Positions 44,329-52,864 of a stretch of DNA of 64,000 bases are shown piece after piece. Under the pieces are notes generated by a model that was given only the letters and a program-made list of their open reading frames with translations, had not been told where the DNA came from and searched no databases. The position numbers were made by a program, and so were the translations under genes. Source of the stretch: JAICJR01 sp963848495 (GTDB lineage Bacteria; Actinomycetota; Thermoleophilia; Solirubrobacterales; Thermoleophilaceae). Location: contig CAWKDV010000002.1 of NCBI GenBank assembly GCA_963848495.1, positions 1,488,001 through 1,552,000 on the forward strand. Direction: 5' to 3'. The number at the start of each line of letters is the position of its first letter. Within the stretch, counting starts at the first letter, position 1.

Positions 44329-45765
44329 ATGTTCGTAAACACCCTGCCGCGCTACGAGATCCTCAGCGACGACGCCATGGCGGTGCTCGACCGCGGCTGG
44401 CGCCGGATCGTCACGGAGATCGGCGTGGAGTTCCTGCTCGACGAAACGGTCGAGGAGTTCCGCAAGGCCGGCCAGCAGGTGGTGGACGGCAACCGCGTGA
44501 TCCTCGACCCGGAGTTCCTGCTCGAGCAGGTGGCCAAGGCCCCGCGCGAGTTCGAGCTGCAGGCGCGCAACCCCGCGCAGAGCGCGCACATCGGCGGCGA
44601 CAACATGGTGTTCGCCTCCGTCTACGGCTGCCCGTTCGTCCGCGAGGGCGACGTGCGCCGCGAGGCGACGATGGCCGACTTCGAGAACCTGGTGAAGCTG
44701 TCCCAGGCGTTCCCGGAGCTCGACTCGCCGGGCGGCACCATCTGCGAGCCCAACGACCGCCCGCTCGACTCGCGCCACCTCGACATGGTCTACGCGCTGC
44801 AGACGCTGTCCGACAAGCCGTACATGGGCTCGGTCACCTCCGGGCCCAACGCCGTGGACACGATCCGCATGGGGGAGATCCTGTTCGGCAGCGCCTTCGA
44901 GCAGGCGCCGGCCTCGATCTCGCTGATCAACGTCAACTCGCCGCTGCGCTACGACGACCGCATGCTGTCGGCGCTGGTCGAATACGCGCGCGCCGGGCAG
45001 GCCGTGATCGTCACGCCGTTCCTCTTGATGGGAGCGATGTCGCCGGTGTCGATCCCCGCCACGCTCGCCCAGCAGATGGCCGAGGCGCTGGCCGGCATCG
45101 CGCTGGTGCAGCTCATCCGGCCGGGCTCGCCGGTGGTGTTCGGCTCGTTCCTGTCGAACACCGACATGCAGTCGGGCTCGCCGTCGTTCGGCACGCCTGA
45201 GTCGGCCATCGGCCTCTTCTGCACCGGCCAGATCGCGCGCTCCTTCGGCCTGCCCTGGCGCTCGGGCGGCGGGCTCAACTCGAGCCAGACCGTGGACGCG
45301 CAGTCGGCTTACGAGTCGCTGATGACGATGCTGCCCACCTTCCTGGCGGGCGCGAACTTCGTGCTGCACTCCGCCGGCTGGCTCGAGGCCGGCCTCGTGT
45401 CCTGCTACGAGAAGTTCATCGTCGACATCGAGATCCTGCGCCAGCTCCGCCACGAGTTCACGCCGCTCGAGATCGACGAGGCCAGCCTCGCCTTCGGCGC
45501 GCACGAGGAGGTCGGGCCCGGCGGGCACTTCCTCGGCGCGGCGCACACGCTCGAGCGCTTCCGCGAGTGCTTCTACCGGCCGCTGCTGTCCTCCACCGAG
45601 AACTTCGAGCGCTGGAAGAGCAAGGGCGGGCGCGACGCGGCCGAACGCGCCGGGGAGATTTGGCGCAAGACGCTCGAGGAGTACGAGCAGCCGCCGCTCG
45701 ACGACGCGATCCGCGCCGAGCTCGAGGAGTACGTGATCCGGCGAAGGGCCGAGCTGGGCGATTAG
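44329..45765 (+). CDS. MttB-family methyltransferase lacking pyrrolysine (glycine betaine MtgB-like)
   Basis: A 478-residue member of the trimethylamine methyltransferase superfamily. ILDPEFLLEQVAKAPREFEL, SVTSGPNAVDTIRMGEILFG and the late WLEAGLVSCYEKFIVDIEIL regions match the fold. No in-frame amber codon interrupts it, so it belongs to the non-pyrrolysine branch whose characterised members demethylate glycine betaine or other quaternary amines. It would transfer one methyl group to the corrinoid protein encoded divergently. GGGAGGAGCG precedes the ATG. The glycine betaine assignment is an inference from family and context, and proline betaine or carnitine are alternatives. Confidence 0.85.
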   Translation: MFVNTLPRYEILSDDAMAVLDRGWRRIVTEIGVEFLLDETVEEFRKAGQQVVDGNRVILDPEFLLEQVAKAPREFELQARNPAQSAHIGGDNMVFASVYGCPFVREGDVRREATMADFENLVKLSQAFPELDSPGGTICEPNDRPLDSRHLDMVYALQTLSDKPYMGSVTSGPNAVDTIRMGEILFGSAFEQAPASISLINVNSPLRYDDRMLSALVEYARAGQAVIVTPFLLMGAMSPVSIPATLAQQMAEALAGIALVQLIRPGSPVVFGSFLSNTDMQSGSPSFGTPESAIGLFCTGQIARSFGLPWRSGGGLNSSQTVDAQSAYESLMTMLPTFLAGANFVLHSAGWLEAGLVSCYEKFIVDIEILRQLRHEFTPLEIDEASLAFGAHEEVGPGGHFLGAAHTLERFRECFYRPLLSSTENFERWKSKGGRDAAERAGEIWRKTLEEYEQPPLDDAIRAELEEYVIRRRAELGD

Positions 45766-45795
45766 GATCGGCAGACCAGAGGACGGAGGTCCACC

Positions 45796-46116
45796 ATGCC
45801 GAAGTACCTGATCGAGGCCAGCTACACCCCCGAGGGTGCGAAGGGCGTCGTATCGAAGGGCGGCAGCGCGAGGCGGGACGCGGTGGCGAAGATGATCGAG
45901 GGGAGCGGCGGGAAGCTCGAGTCGTTCCACTTCGCGTTCGGCGACTCGGACGTGTACGCGATCGCGGAGCTGCCGGACAACGCCTCGGCGACGGCGGTGG
46001 CTCTGGCGGTCAACTCATCCGGCGCGGTGAGCGCGAAGACCGTCGTGCTGCTCACGCCGGAGGAGGTCGACTCCGCCGCGCAGGCGGCTGTGCAGTACGC
46101 CCCGCCCGGGAGCTGA
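45796..46116 (+). CDS. GYD-domain protein
   Basis: A 106-residue single-domain protein starting MPKYLIEASYTPEGAKGVV, with FHFAFGDSDVYAIAELPDN in the middle, matching the GYD family of ferredoxin-like alpha/beta barrels. No catalytic role is established. It follows the methyltransferase by 30 bases and abuts the dehydrogenase, so it is probably co-transcribed. GGACGGAGG precedes the ATG. Confidence 0.8.
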   Translation: MPKYLIEASYTPEGAKGVVSKGGSARRDAVAKMIEGSGGKLESFHFAFGDSDVYAIAELPDNASATAVALAVNSSGAVSAKTVVLLTPEEVDSAAQAAVQYAPPGS

Positions 46117-46935
46117 GTGCAGACCGAGCGGCTAGACGGCAGGACGGCCCTCGTGACCGGTGCCGGCAGCGGCATCGGTCACGAGACCGCGCTGCTCTGC
46201 GCCCGCCGCGGCGCCTCGCTCGTGATCTGCGACGTGAACGAGCAGGGCCTCGCGGCCACCGAGTCGGAGGCGCGCGGGCTCGGCCGCGACGTGCTGGCAC
46301 GCCGCGTGGACGTCTCCGACCGCGAGCAGATGCGCGCCTTCGCCGACGAGGTGGGAGGGGTCGACCTGCTCGTGAACAACGCCGGCGTCGGGCTGGCCGG
46401 CGGCCTACTCGACACGCCCCTCGAGGAATGGGACTGGGTCATCTCGATCAACCTCATGGGCGTCGTCCACGGCTGCCACTTCTTCGTGCCGAAGATGATC
46501 GAGCGGGGCAGCGGCGGCCACGTGGTCAACCTCGCCTCGCTCGCCGGCTACCACGCGAGCCCCGCGCTCGTGGCCTACTCGGCCACCAAGTTCGGCGTGC
46601 TCGGGCTGTCGCTGTCCCTGCGCGAGGAGCTCCAGCCGCACGGCATCGGGGTCACGGCGGTCTGCCCGGGCATCGTCGCCACCGGCATCATGGCCAGCTC
46701 GCACCTCTACGGCAGCACGGGCGAGCCGGGCGGTCGCGAGCGGATCATTCGCAACTACCAGCGCCGCGGCTACGGCCCGGCGAAGGTGGCGACGAACATC
46801 CTCAAGGCGGTGGAGCGCAATCGCCCGGTGGCGCCGATCACACCGGAGTCGTGGGTGAGCTGGGCGATAGTGCGCGCCTCACCGCGCCTCGCGGGCTGGA
46901 CCGCCCGCAAGATGGCCGCGGCGGCGCAGCGGTAG
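46117..46935 (+). CDS. Short-chain dehydrogenase/reductase
   Basis: A 272-residue classical SDR: cofactor loop TGAGSGIG, LLVNNAGVG, catalytic Ser in LASLAGYH and YSATKFG (Tyr-x3-Lys). An Asp at the end of the second strand (VICDVNEQG) suggests NAD preference. The GTG start directly follows the GYD gene stop. The C-terminal extension (VSWAIVRASPRLAGWTARKM) resembles membrane-associated SDRs. Substrate is unknown. Confidence 0.88.
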   Translation: MQTERLDGRTALVTGAGSGIGHETALLCARRGASLVICDVNEQGLAATESEARGLGRDVLARRVDVSDREQMRAFADEVGGVDLLVNNAGVGLAGGLLDTPLEEWDWVISINLMGVVHGCHFFVPKMIERGSGGHVVNLASLAGYHASPALVAYSATKFGVLGLSLSLREELQPHGIGVTAVCPGIVATGIMASSHLYGSTGEPGGRERIIRNYQRRGYGPAKVATNILKAVERNRPVAPITPESWVSWAIVRASPRLAGWTARKMAAAAQR

Positions 46936-46960
46936 TCCGCTGCGCCGCGCGACCACCCGC

Positions 46961-47662
46961 TCAGGCGCCTGACGGCGTGCCGGCGACCCTCGCCGTCATC
47001 CGCACCAGTCCGTCGGCTTCGCGCCACGCCTCGTCGGGCTCGGACAGGACCCTCCACCCGATCGCGCCGAGCGCGGCGAGCAGGATCACCGAGCTGACGA
47101 TCAGGATGCCCACGCTCGCGCTGGAGAAGCCGGCGATGTTGAGCACGATTCCCAGCACGAAGCCGGCCGCCGCCCAGGCCGGCACGGCGCGGGCGCGGTA
47201 GAGGCCCACACTGAGGATCAGGACCCCGGCGAGGAGGGCGAGCCCGCCGATGCTGAACGGCAGGGACGAGCCGAGCGTCGCGTCGTAGCGCTTCAGCAGC
47301 TCGGCCATCTGCACCCGGTCGGCGCCGGACGCGCCCATCTGCCAGACGAGAAGCTGGGTCGCGGCATCCCCGATGGCGATCAGGATCCCCGCGAGCGCGA
47401 GGCTGCCGCCGACGTTCCCCCACGTGGGCGCGCGCCTCCGGGTCAGGTGCATCAACCCGAGCACGGCGGGCACGAGCAGCATGATGCCCGCGAGCGTGAG
47501 CAGCGTGAAGGCGTAGTAGCGGGCCGGATGCTCCGCGATCACCGCGACCTGCGCGGCCTCGTCGCTCCTGATCTGAGGCGAGACCAGCGCGGACAGGAGC
47601 GTGAGCAGCGGCGCGCCGATCAGGCAGCCGCCCACGGCAAACTTCGAGAAGCGTGTGGTCAC
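46961..47662 (-). CDS. Polytopic membrane protein, DUF4386-like
   Basis: A 233-residue protein with about six hydrophobic segments (for example YYAFTLLTLAGIMLLVPAVL and AWAAAGFVLGIVLNIAGFSS). No catalytic motifs are visible and its function is not recognisable. It is divergent from the histidine kinase gene, with 155 bases between them, and could be regulated by that system. Confident as a gene, not as a function. Confidence 0.7.
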   Translation of the reverse strand: MTTRFSKFAVGGCLIGAPLLTLLSALVSPQIRSDEAAQVAVIAEHPARYYAFTLLTLAGIMLLVPAVLGLMHLTRRRAPTWGNVGGSLALAGILIAIGDAATQLLVWQMGASGADRVQMAELLKRYDATLGSSLPFSIGGLALLAGVLILSVGLYRARAVPAWAAAGFVLGIVLNIAGFSSASVGILIVSSVILLAALGAIGWRVLSEPDEAWREADGLVRMTARVAGTPSGA

Positions 47663-47817
47663 TGTGTCCTCCTTGGTCGGTTTGACTGGGCCACGCTAAG
47701 TCCGAGGGCCGGGCGAATTCGTCGGCCGCCGTGAGGGTTTTGGGTCTGCCGCAAGGCAGATTCGGACTCTGTCCCGAGACTGATGACGAGGGGTCGGAGC
47801 CGGGTTATGGTGGACCC

Positions 47818-48960
47818 GTGTTGTCCGCTCGCACCCGCTTCATCGGGTTCCCGGTGGTGGATCTCGCCCTGGCGGCGGTGCTGGTCGTCTATGGCGAGCT
47901 CGACGTCTTCCTCACCCACGAATGGCACGGCAACAAGCCGGTCACCGGGGTGGTGGTGTTTTTCATGGCGGCGTCGCTCGCGTGGCGCAGGAGGGCGCCG
48001 TCCATCACTCTCGCGGTGCCGGTGGCGGGCATCGTGCTGCTCTCGCTCGTGTACGAGGGCTCGGAGACCGGCGCCAACCTGTTCATCCTGCTCGCCGCCG
48101 TCTACTCGGTGGCCCTCTATGGCCGCGATCCGCTCGCGGCGATCGTGGTCTACGCGGTCACCGCGGCGATCCACACCGCGCGCACCCCGGAGGTCAACGG
48201 TGTCGGGGACTGGCTCTGGGAGGCGGTGATGTTCAGCCTGGCATTCGGCGTGGGCTACGCGATGCGCTTCCGGCAGGCGCGCACCGACGAGCTCGAGGAG
48301 CGCGCCGGCGAGCTCGAGCGCGACCGGGATCGGCGTGCGGCGGCCGCGGCGGCGGAGGAGCGCCAGCGGATCGCGCGTGAGCTGCACGATGTGATCTCGC
48401 ACAGCCTCGGCGTGATGGTCCTCCAAGCCGGCGCCGCGGACCAGGTGGTAGAGCGCGATCCCGGCCGGGCGCGCGAGGTGCTCGCCTCGATCCGCGCCAC
48501 CGGGCAGGAGGCGATCGGCGAGATGAGCACGCTGCTCGGCCTGATCCGGCCCGGCGAGCCGGGCTCGCTCGAGCCGCAGCCGTCGCTGTCGGACATCGAG
48601 CGCCTGGTGGCGCGCACATGCGATGCCGGCCTGCCGACCGGGCTCGAGGTCGAGGGCGAGCCGCGCCCGCTGCCGGCCGCGCTCGAGCTCTCCGCCTACC
48701 GCATCGTCCAGGAGGGACTCACCAACACGATGAAGCACGCTGGCCCCGCGCACGCCAGAGTGACCCTGCGCTACGGAACGGACGAGCTGAGCGTCGAGGT
48801 GGCGGATGACGGCGCCGCCGCGGGGCGGAACGGACACGGCGGACGCCGCGGGCTGGCGGGTATGGCGGAGCGCGTGGCGGTCTTCGGCGGCCGGCTCGAC
48901 GCGGGGCCCGCACCCGGCGGCGGCTGGACGCTGCGAGCGGGCTTCCCGATCCCTCGATGA
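47818..48960 (+). CDS. Sensor histidine kinase, HisKA_3 type
   Basis: About 380 residues: an N-terminal membrane domain with several helices (LAAVLVVYG through FSLAFGVGYAMRF), a linker helix, and the dimerisation helix ARELHDVISHSLGVM (phospho-acceptor His). A GHKL ATPase follows (GLTNTMKHAGPA N-box, VADDG, GRRGLAGMAERV). No large extracellular sensor loop exists, so it probably senses within the membrane. GTG 47818 or the adjacent TTG is the start. It overlaps its response regulator by 4 bases. Confidence 0.88.
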   Translation: MLSARTRFIGFPVVDLALAAVLVVYGELDVFLTHEWHGNKPVTGVVVFFMAASLAWRRRAPSITLAVPVAGIVLLSLVYEGSETGANLFILLAAVYSVALYGRDPLAAIVVYAVTAAIHTARTPEVNGVGDWLWEAVMFSLAFGVGYAMRFRQARTDELEERAGELERDRDRRAAAAAAEERQRIARELHDVISHSLGVMVLQAGAADQVVERDPGRAREVLASIRATGQEAIGEMSTLLGLIRPGEPGSLEPQPSLSDIERLVARTCDAGLPTGLEVEGEPRPLPAALELSAYRIVQEGLTNTMKHAGPAHARVTLRYGTDELSVEVADDGAAAGRNGHGGRRGLAGMAERVAVFGGRLDAGPAPGGGWTLRAGFPIPR

Positions 48961-49625
48961 CGAGTGTCGTGATCGCAGACGACCAGGCCGTGGTCCGCGG
49001 GGGGCTGAGGATGATCGTCGAGGCACAGCCCGATCTCGACGTCGTCGGGGAGGCCACCGACGGGCTCGAGGCCCTCGACCTCGTCCGCAGCCTCGCGCCG
49101 GACGTGGTCCTGATGGACATCAGGATGCCGGAGCTCGACGGGATCGAAGCCACGCGGCGGGTCGCCCTCACCGGCGTTCCCACGCGGGTGCTGGTCCTGA
49201 CGACCTACGGCATGGACGAGTACGTGTACGACGCGCTCAAGGCCGGCGCGGCGGGCTTTCTCGTCAAGACGGAGTCCCCCGAACGGCTCGTGGAGGCGAT
49301 CCGCGTGGTCGCGCGCGGCGAGGCACTGCTCGCCCCGGAGATCACGCGCCGTCTGGTGGACCGCTTCGTGGCGGGCATGCGGCCGAACGCGCCCGCGCCG
49401 CCAGCCCTGCAGGAGCTGACGGAGCGCGAGCTCGAGGTCCTGAAGCTGATCGCCGCGGGGCTCTCCAACGCCGAGATCGCGGCGCGGCTATATGTGAGCG
49501 AGGGGACGGTCAAGACGCACGTCGCCCGGGTGCTCTCGAAGCTCGGTCTGCGCGACCGTGTGCAGGCCGTGGTCTTCGCGTACGAGTCGGGCCTCGTCGA
49601 GCCGGGTGCGCGAGAGGCGCGCTAA
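48957..49625 (+). CDS. NarL/LuxR-family response regulator
   Basis: A 222-residue partner of the preceding kinase. Receiver domain residues are the acidic pair ADD near residue 8, phospho-acceptor Asp54 in VLMDIRMPE, and Lys104 region FLVKTE. The C-terminal LuxR helix-turn-helix spans about 152-210 (LTERELEVLKLIAAGLSNAEIA, then VKTHVARVLSKLGLRDR). Target genes are not apparent in the window. Confidence 0.92.
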   Translation: MTSVVIADDQAVVRGGLRMIVEAQPDLDVVGEATDGLEALDLVRSLAPDVVLMDIRMPELDGIEATRRVALTGVPTRVLVLTTYGMDEYVYDALKAGAAGFLVKTESPERLVEAIRVVARGEALLAPEITRRLVDRFVAGMRPNAPAPPALQELTERELEVLKLIAAGLSNAEIAARLYVSEGTVKTHVARVLSKLGLRDRVQAVVFAYESGLVEPGAREAR

Positions 49626-51014
49626 GCCGCGGCCACCCGCTCGATCGCGTCCAGCAGCCGCTCGATCGTCGGCTCGTCCGTCGAGGGGTTCATCACCACG
49701 ATGCGCAGGTGACGCCGCCCGCCCAGCTCGACCGAGCTGATGTGGAACTCGCCGCTCTCGATCAGGCGCTCGCGGATGGCGAGCTGGAGGTTCGAGTCGC
49801 TGCCGTAGCGGAAGCAGAGGATGTTGCTCTCGGGCACGTAGGGGCACTCGAAGCCGGGCCGCGCCGCGATCACGTCGTGGAAGCGGCGGGCCAGGTCGTA
49901 GCGCTCGGCCACGTACTCGCCGAGCCCCGCCTCGCCGCGCCAGGCGAGGTTCATGAACAGCTTCACGCCGAGCGGCGCCTTGGTGCACTCGATCGCGCGG
50001 TCGAGGATGTCGGGGTCGTCCGTCTCCTCGTAGAAGAGGTAGCTCGCCTTCTGCTGGAACGCGGCCGGCAGGCTGGCGGTCGTCGCGCACGAGCACGGCC
50101 GCGCACAGGCTCGAGGTGCGCAGCATCTTGTGGGCGTCCCAGATCACCGAGTCGGCCTGCTCGACGCCTTCGAGCAGCGAGCGGTATCGGGGCGACAGGA
50201 GCGCCGAGGCGCCGTGCGCGCCGTCCACGTGGAACCAGAGGCCGTGCTCCCGGCAGAAGGCGCCGATCGCCTCGAGGTCGTCGTGGAGGCCGGTCCCGGT
50301 CGCGCATGCGGAGGCCACCACCGCGATCGGCCGCCTGCCGGCGGCGCGGGCGCGCTCGAACGCCTCCGGCAGGCGCTCCGGCCGGATCCGCTCCAGCTCG
50401 TCGGCGTCCACCGCCACGAACGCGTCCGCCCCGAGCCCCGCGATGCCCACGCTGCGCGCCACCGAGTAGTGCGCGGCGGCTGGCGCCAGCACGGCGAGGT
50501 CGCCGGGCACCCCCGCGGTCCAGGCGTCGGGCGCCGCCCAGGCGCGGGCGGCGAGCATCGCGGTGAGGTTGGCCAGCGAGCCGCCGTGGGTGAGCACGCC
50601 GCCGCCCCTTGCGGGATCCCAGCCGACCTTCTCCACCATCCACTCGACGATCGCCTTCTCGATCGCCAGCGCCCCCGCGCCCATCTCCTCGATCGCCATG
50701 GGGTTGTTGATCGCGCCGTGGACGAAGTCGGCCAGCACGCTGGGCACGTCCGGAGCCGCCACCTGGTGGGCGAGCGAGCCCGGGTGGTGGAGGCGGGTCG
50801 TGAACTCGAGGTAGCTCGCCAGGAAGTCGCCGAACTGCTCGGCGTCCATGCCGCCCTCGCGCAGGCGGCGGCGCAGGTCGAGCGCCCGTTCGACATCGGC
50901 GAGCGGCGGCCGGCTCACCGCTGGGCCCTCGCCGCGCTCGCTCGCGGCCGCGTACTCGCTGAGCCGGCCCAGCGTGGTCTGCGCTCCTCGCTCGAATTCC
51001 TCCCTGTCCCACAT
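49622..51014 (-). pseudogene. Group II PLP-dependent amino acid decarboxylase with one frameshift
   Basis: The first ~310 codons encode an aromatic-L-amino-acid-decarboxylase-like enzyme: GVLTHGGSLANLTAMLAARA, WFHVDGAHGAS and the PLP-lysine block VIWDAHKMLRTSSLCAAV. A single-base shift near 50080 moves to the frame that continues ASLPAAFQQKASYLFYEETD, KLFMNLAWRGEAGLGEYV and HLRIVVMNPSTDEPTI. Both halves are otherwise intact and total about 463 residues, so the break is either very recent or a sequence error. It lies outside the indel-rich stretch. A working enzyme would make an amine from Trp, Tyr, Phe or a diamino acid. Confidence 0.7.
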
Positions 51015-51063
51015 GCGCCGCACGTTACCCAGCGCGTGCCGACAGGTAATAGTTGGCGCGTCC

Positions 51064-51738
51064 GTGTCGACCGCTGACCCCCACGACGACTTCACTCCGA
51101 TGGATCACTCCGGGCTCGCGGCCCGGCGATTGCTCGTCGGCTGCGGAGCGGCGGTCGTCGCGGCAGGAATCGCCGCGGCCGAGCAGGCTTCGTGGTCTGT
51201 GGTGACGCTGATCGCCTTCGACGTCGGTGCGATCGTCTACGTGGTCTGGGTTTGGGTCACCATCGCCGGGTCGGACGCGGCGGCCACGGAGCGGATCGCC
51301 CGCGCCGAGGACAGCTCGCGCGCGGCGGCGGAGACGGTGCTGGTGGGCGCCGGCGCCGCAAGCCTCGTGGCTGTGGCCTTCACCCTCGGGCAGGCGGGCC
51401 ACTCGGGCTCTCCCCAGCGCGGGCTGCTCACGGCGCTCACGCTCGGGAGTGTGGCGCTCGCGTGGATGGCGGTGCACACGGTGTTCCTGCTCCGCTACGC
51501 GCGCCTGTACTACAGCCCGCCGATGGGCGGGATCGACTTCAAGGGCGAGCGTCCCAACTACACGGACTTCGCCTACCTCGCGCTCACGATCGGCATGACC
51601 TTCCAGGTCTCGGACACCGACATCGCGGCCAAGAGCATCCGCCGCACCGCCCTCCATCACGCGCTGCTGTCGTACCTCTTCGGAACCGGGATCGTGGCGG
51701 TCTCGGTCAGCTCGGTGGCCGCGCTCCTCGGCAGCTAG
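51064..51738 (+). CDS. DUF1345 membrane protein
   Basis: A 224-residue protein with five or so hydrophobic helices. The block GGIDFKGERPNYTDFAYLALTIGMTFQVSDTDI is the family signature of DUF1345. No function is established. GTG 51064 and ATG 51100 are both possible starts. It diverges from the decarboxylase. The palindromic repeat lies 37 bases after its stop. Confidence 0.8.
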   Translation: MSTADPHDDFTPMDHSGLAARRLLVGCGAAVVAAGIAAAEQASWSVVTLIAFDVGAIVYVVWVWVTIAGSDAAATERIARAEDSSRAAAETVLVGAGAASLVAVAFTLGQAGHSGSPQRGLLTALTLGSVALAWMAVHTVFLLRYARLYYSPPMGGIDFKGERPNYTDFAYLALTIGMTFQVSDTDIAAKSIRRTALHHALLSYLFGTGIVAVSVSSVAALLGS

Positions 51739-51775
51739 CCGGTTGATTCCGCGCGCCGGGTGGGTGTGCGGGCGG

Positions 51776-51866
51776 TTACGGCGGCAATGAGGGTCAGCCT
51801 GATGCCGCTGTCAGGTTTTGGGGGGTCTATATGCCCCCTACTCCTGATTGTGGCGATTGTCCGCCG
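51776..51866. repeat. Palindromic ~90-bp intergenic repeat (second full copy)
   Basis: TTACGGCGGCAAT at the left faces ATTGTCCGCCG at the right, with TCAGG/CCTGA and a G6/C5 stem nested inside around TATAT. Length, order of stems and much of the sequence agree with 38511-38600. It lies between a rightward gene and the leftward transposase, so it could end both transcripts. Confidence 0.65.
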
Positions 51867-51913
51867 GTCCTCATCGATGCCGTCAACGCCCGACGATCAC
51901 GGGCGGTCGCCAT

Positions 51914-52864
51914 CTATTTCTGCCCACGGATGTGAACGTGGTGGGCGGACGCCCGAGGAGGTCGGCGGCGGTGGTAGTAGCGGATGAAGGATGCCAGCGC
52001 GCGTGAGCGTTCGGTGGAGTTGGGCCAGTTGTGCGCGTCGGCCCATTCGGTCTTGAGCGTGCGGATGAAGCGCTCGACTTTCCCGTTCCAGCGCGGCGTG
52101 TAGGGCGGACAGGTGATCTGGCGAGCACCGGCACGCGCGAGCACGTCCTTGAAGGCACCCGCCTTGGTGTAGGCGTACGCGTTGTCGGTGAGGACGGCCT
52201 CGGGCGGCGAGAGCCCGAGCTGCGCGAAGTGCTCGATCGCCCTTGCCAGCACGGCTGCGGCGGTGGCGCCGTCCTTGCGCTGGTGCTGTTCGACGTAGGC
52301 GTAGCGAGAGCGGTCGTCGACAACGCAGTGCAGATAGACGACTCCCAGGCGGTGGCGGCGCTCGTAGCCCGTGCCCGAGCGATCCCCGGTGACGCGGTGG
52401 CCGGGGCGGCGGAAGCGCGGCAGCTCGGCCATGTCGACGTGCAGCAGCGCACCCGGTCGCGACCATTCGTAGCGGCGAAAGGTCTGGCGCTCGCCGCGCC
52501 GGCGCCGCGAGAGCCCGTGGCGGCGAAGGACCTTCCAGATCGTCGAGCGAGCGCGCCGGACAATCCCGGCCAGCCGCCCTGGGCCGAGCCCCGTCTCGCG
52601 CCGCGCTCTCAGGATCGGCTCCTCCTCGCCCGCGCTCAGGCGACGCGGCTGGCGCCGCGGCCTGCTCGAGCGATCGAGCAGCCAGCCACCACCAAACCGC
52701 TCCTCCTCGCTCGCCATCCGATAGCGCCGCCACCAACGATTGGCCGTCGCCGGCGCCACGCAGAAGGCGGCGGCCGCCGCCCTCTGCGTCATCCCCTGCT
52801 CGATCGCCTGAGCGAGCGCGAGCCTGCCTGCTGGTCCGAATCTAGTGGCTGACGGCTGCCGCAC
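51914..52864 (-). CDS. IS481-family transposase
   Basis: A 316-residue transposase: helix-turn-helix N-terminus (AIEQGMTQRAAAAAFCVAPATANRWWRRY), then a DDE/rve core with LLHVDMAELPRF, AVLTDNAYAYT and RWNGKVERFIRTLKTEW. The usual start of the family is not visible. The frame enters from the adjacent soxB-like gene, whose stop codon lies 20 bases inside this open frame. The element seems to have inserted immediately after that stop. Terminal repeats were not found, so element borders are left open. A palindromic repeat copy lies just beyond its 3' side. Confidence 0.82.
   Translation of the reverse strand: MRQPSATRFGPAGRLALAQAIEQGMTQRAAAAAFCVAPATANRWWRRYRMASEEERFGGGWLLDRSSRPRRQPRRLSAGEEEPILRARRETGLGPGRLAGIVRRARSTIWKVLRRHGLSRRRRGERQTFRRYEWSRPGALLHVDMAELPRFRRPGHRVTGDRSGTGYERRHRLGVVYLHCVVDDRSRYAYVEQHQRKDGATAAAVLARAIEHFAQLGLSPPEAVLTDNAYAYTKAGAFKDVLARAGARQITCPPYTPRWNGKVERFIRTLKTEWADAHNWPNSTERSRALASFIRYYHRRRPPRASAHHVHIRGQK

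Noticed and set aside
44329..45765. Possible pyrrolysine-encoding trimethylamine methyltransferase
   Set aside because: The frame has no internal amber codon, and the final TAG is in the expected end position. No pyl genes are seen in the window.
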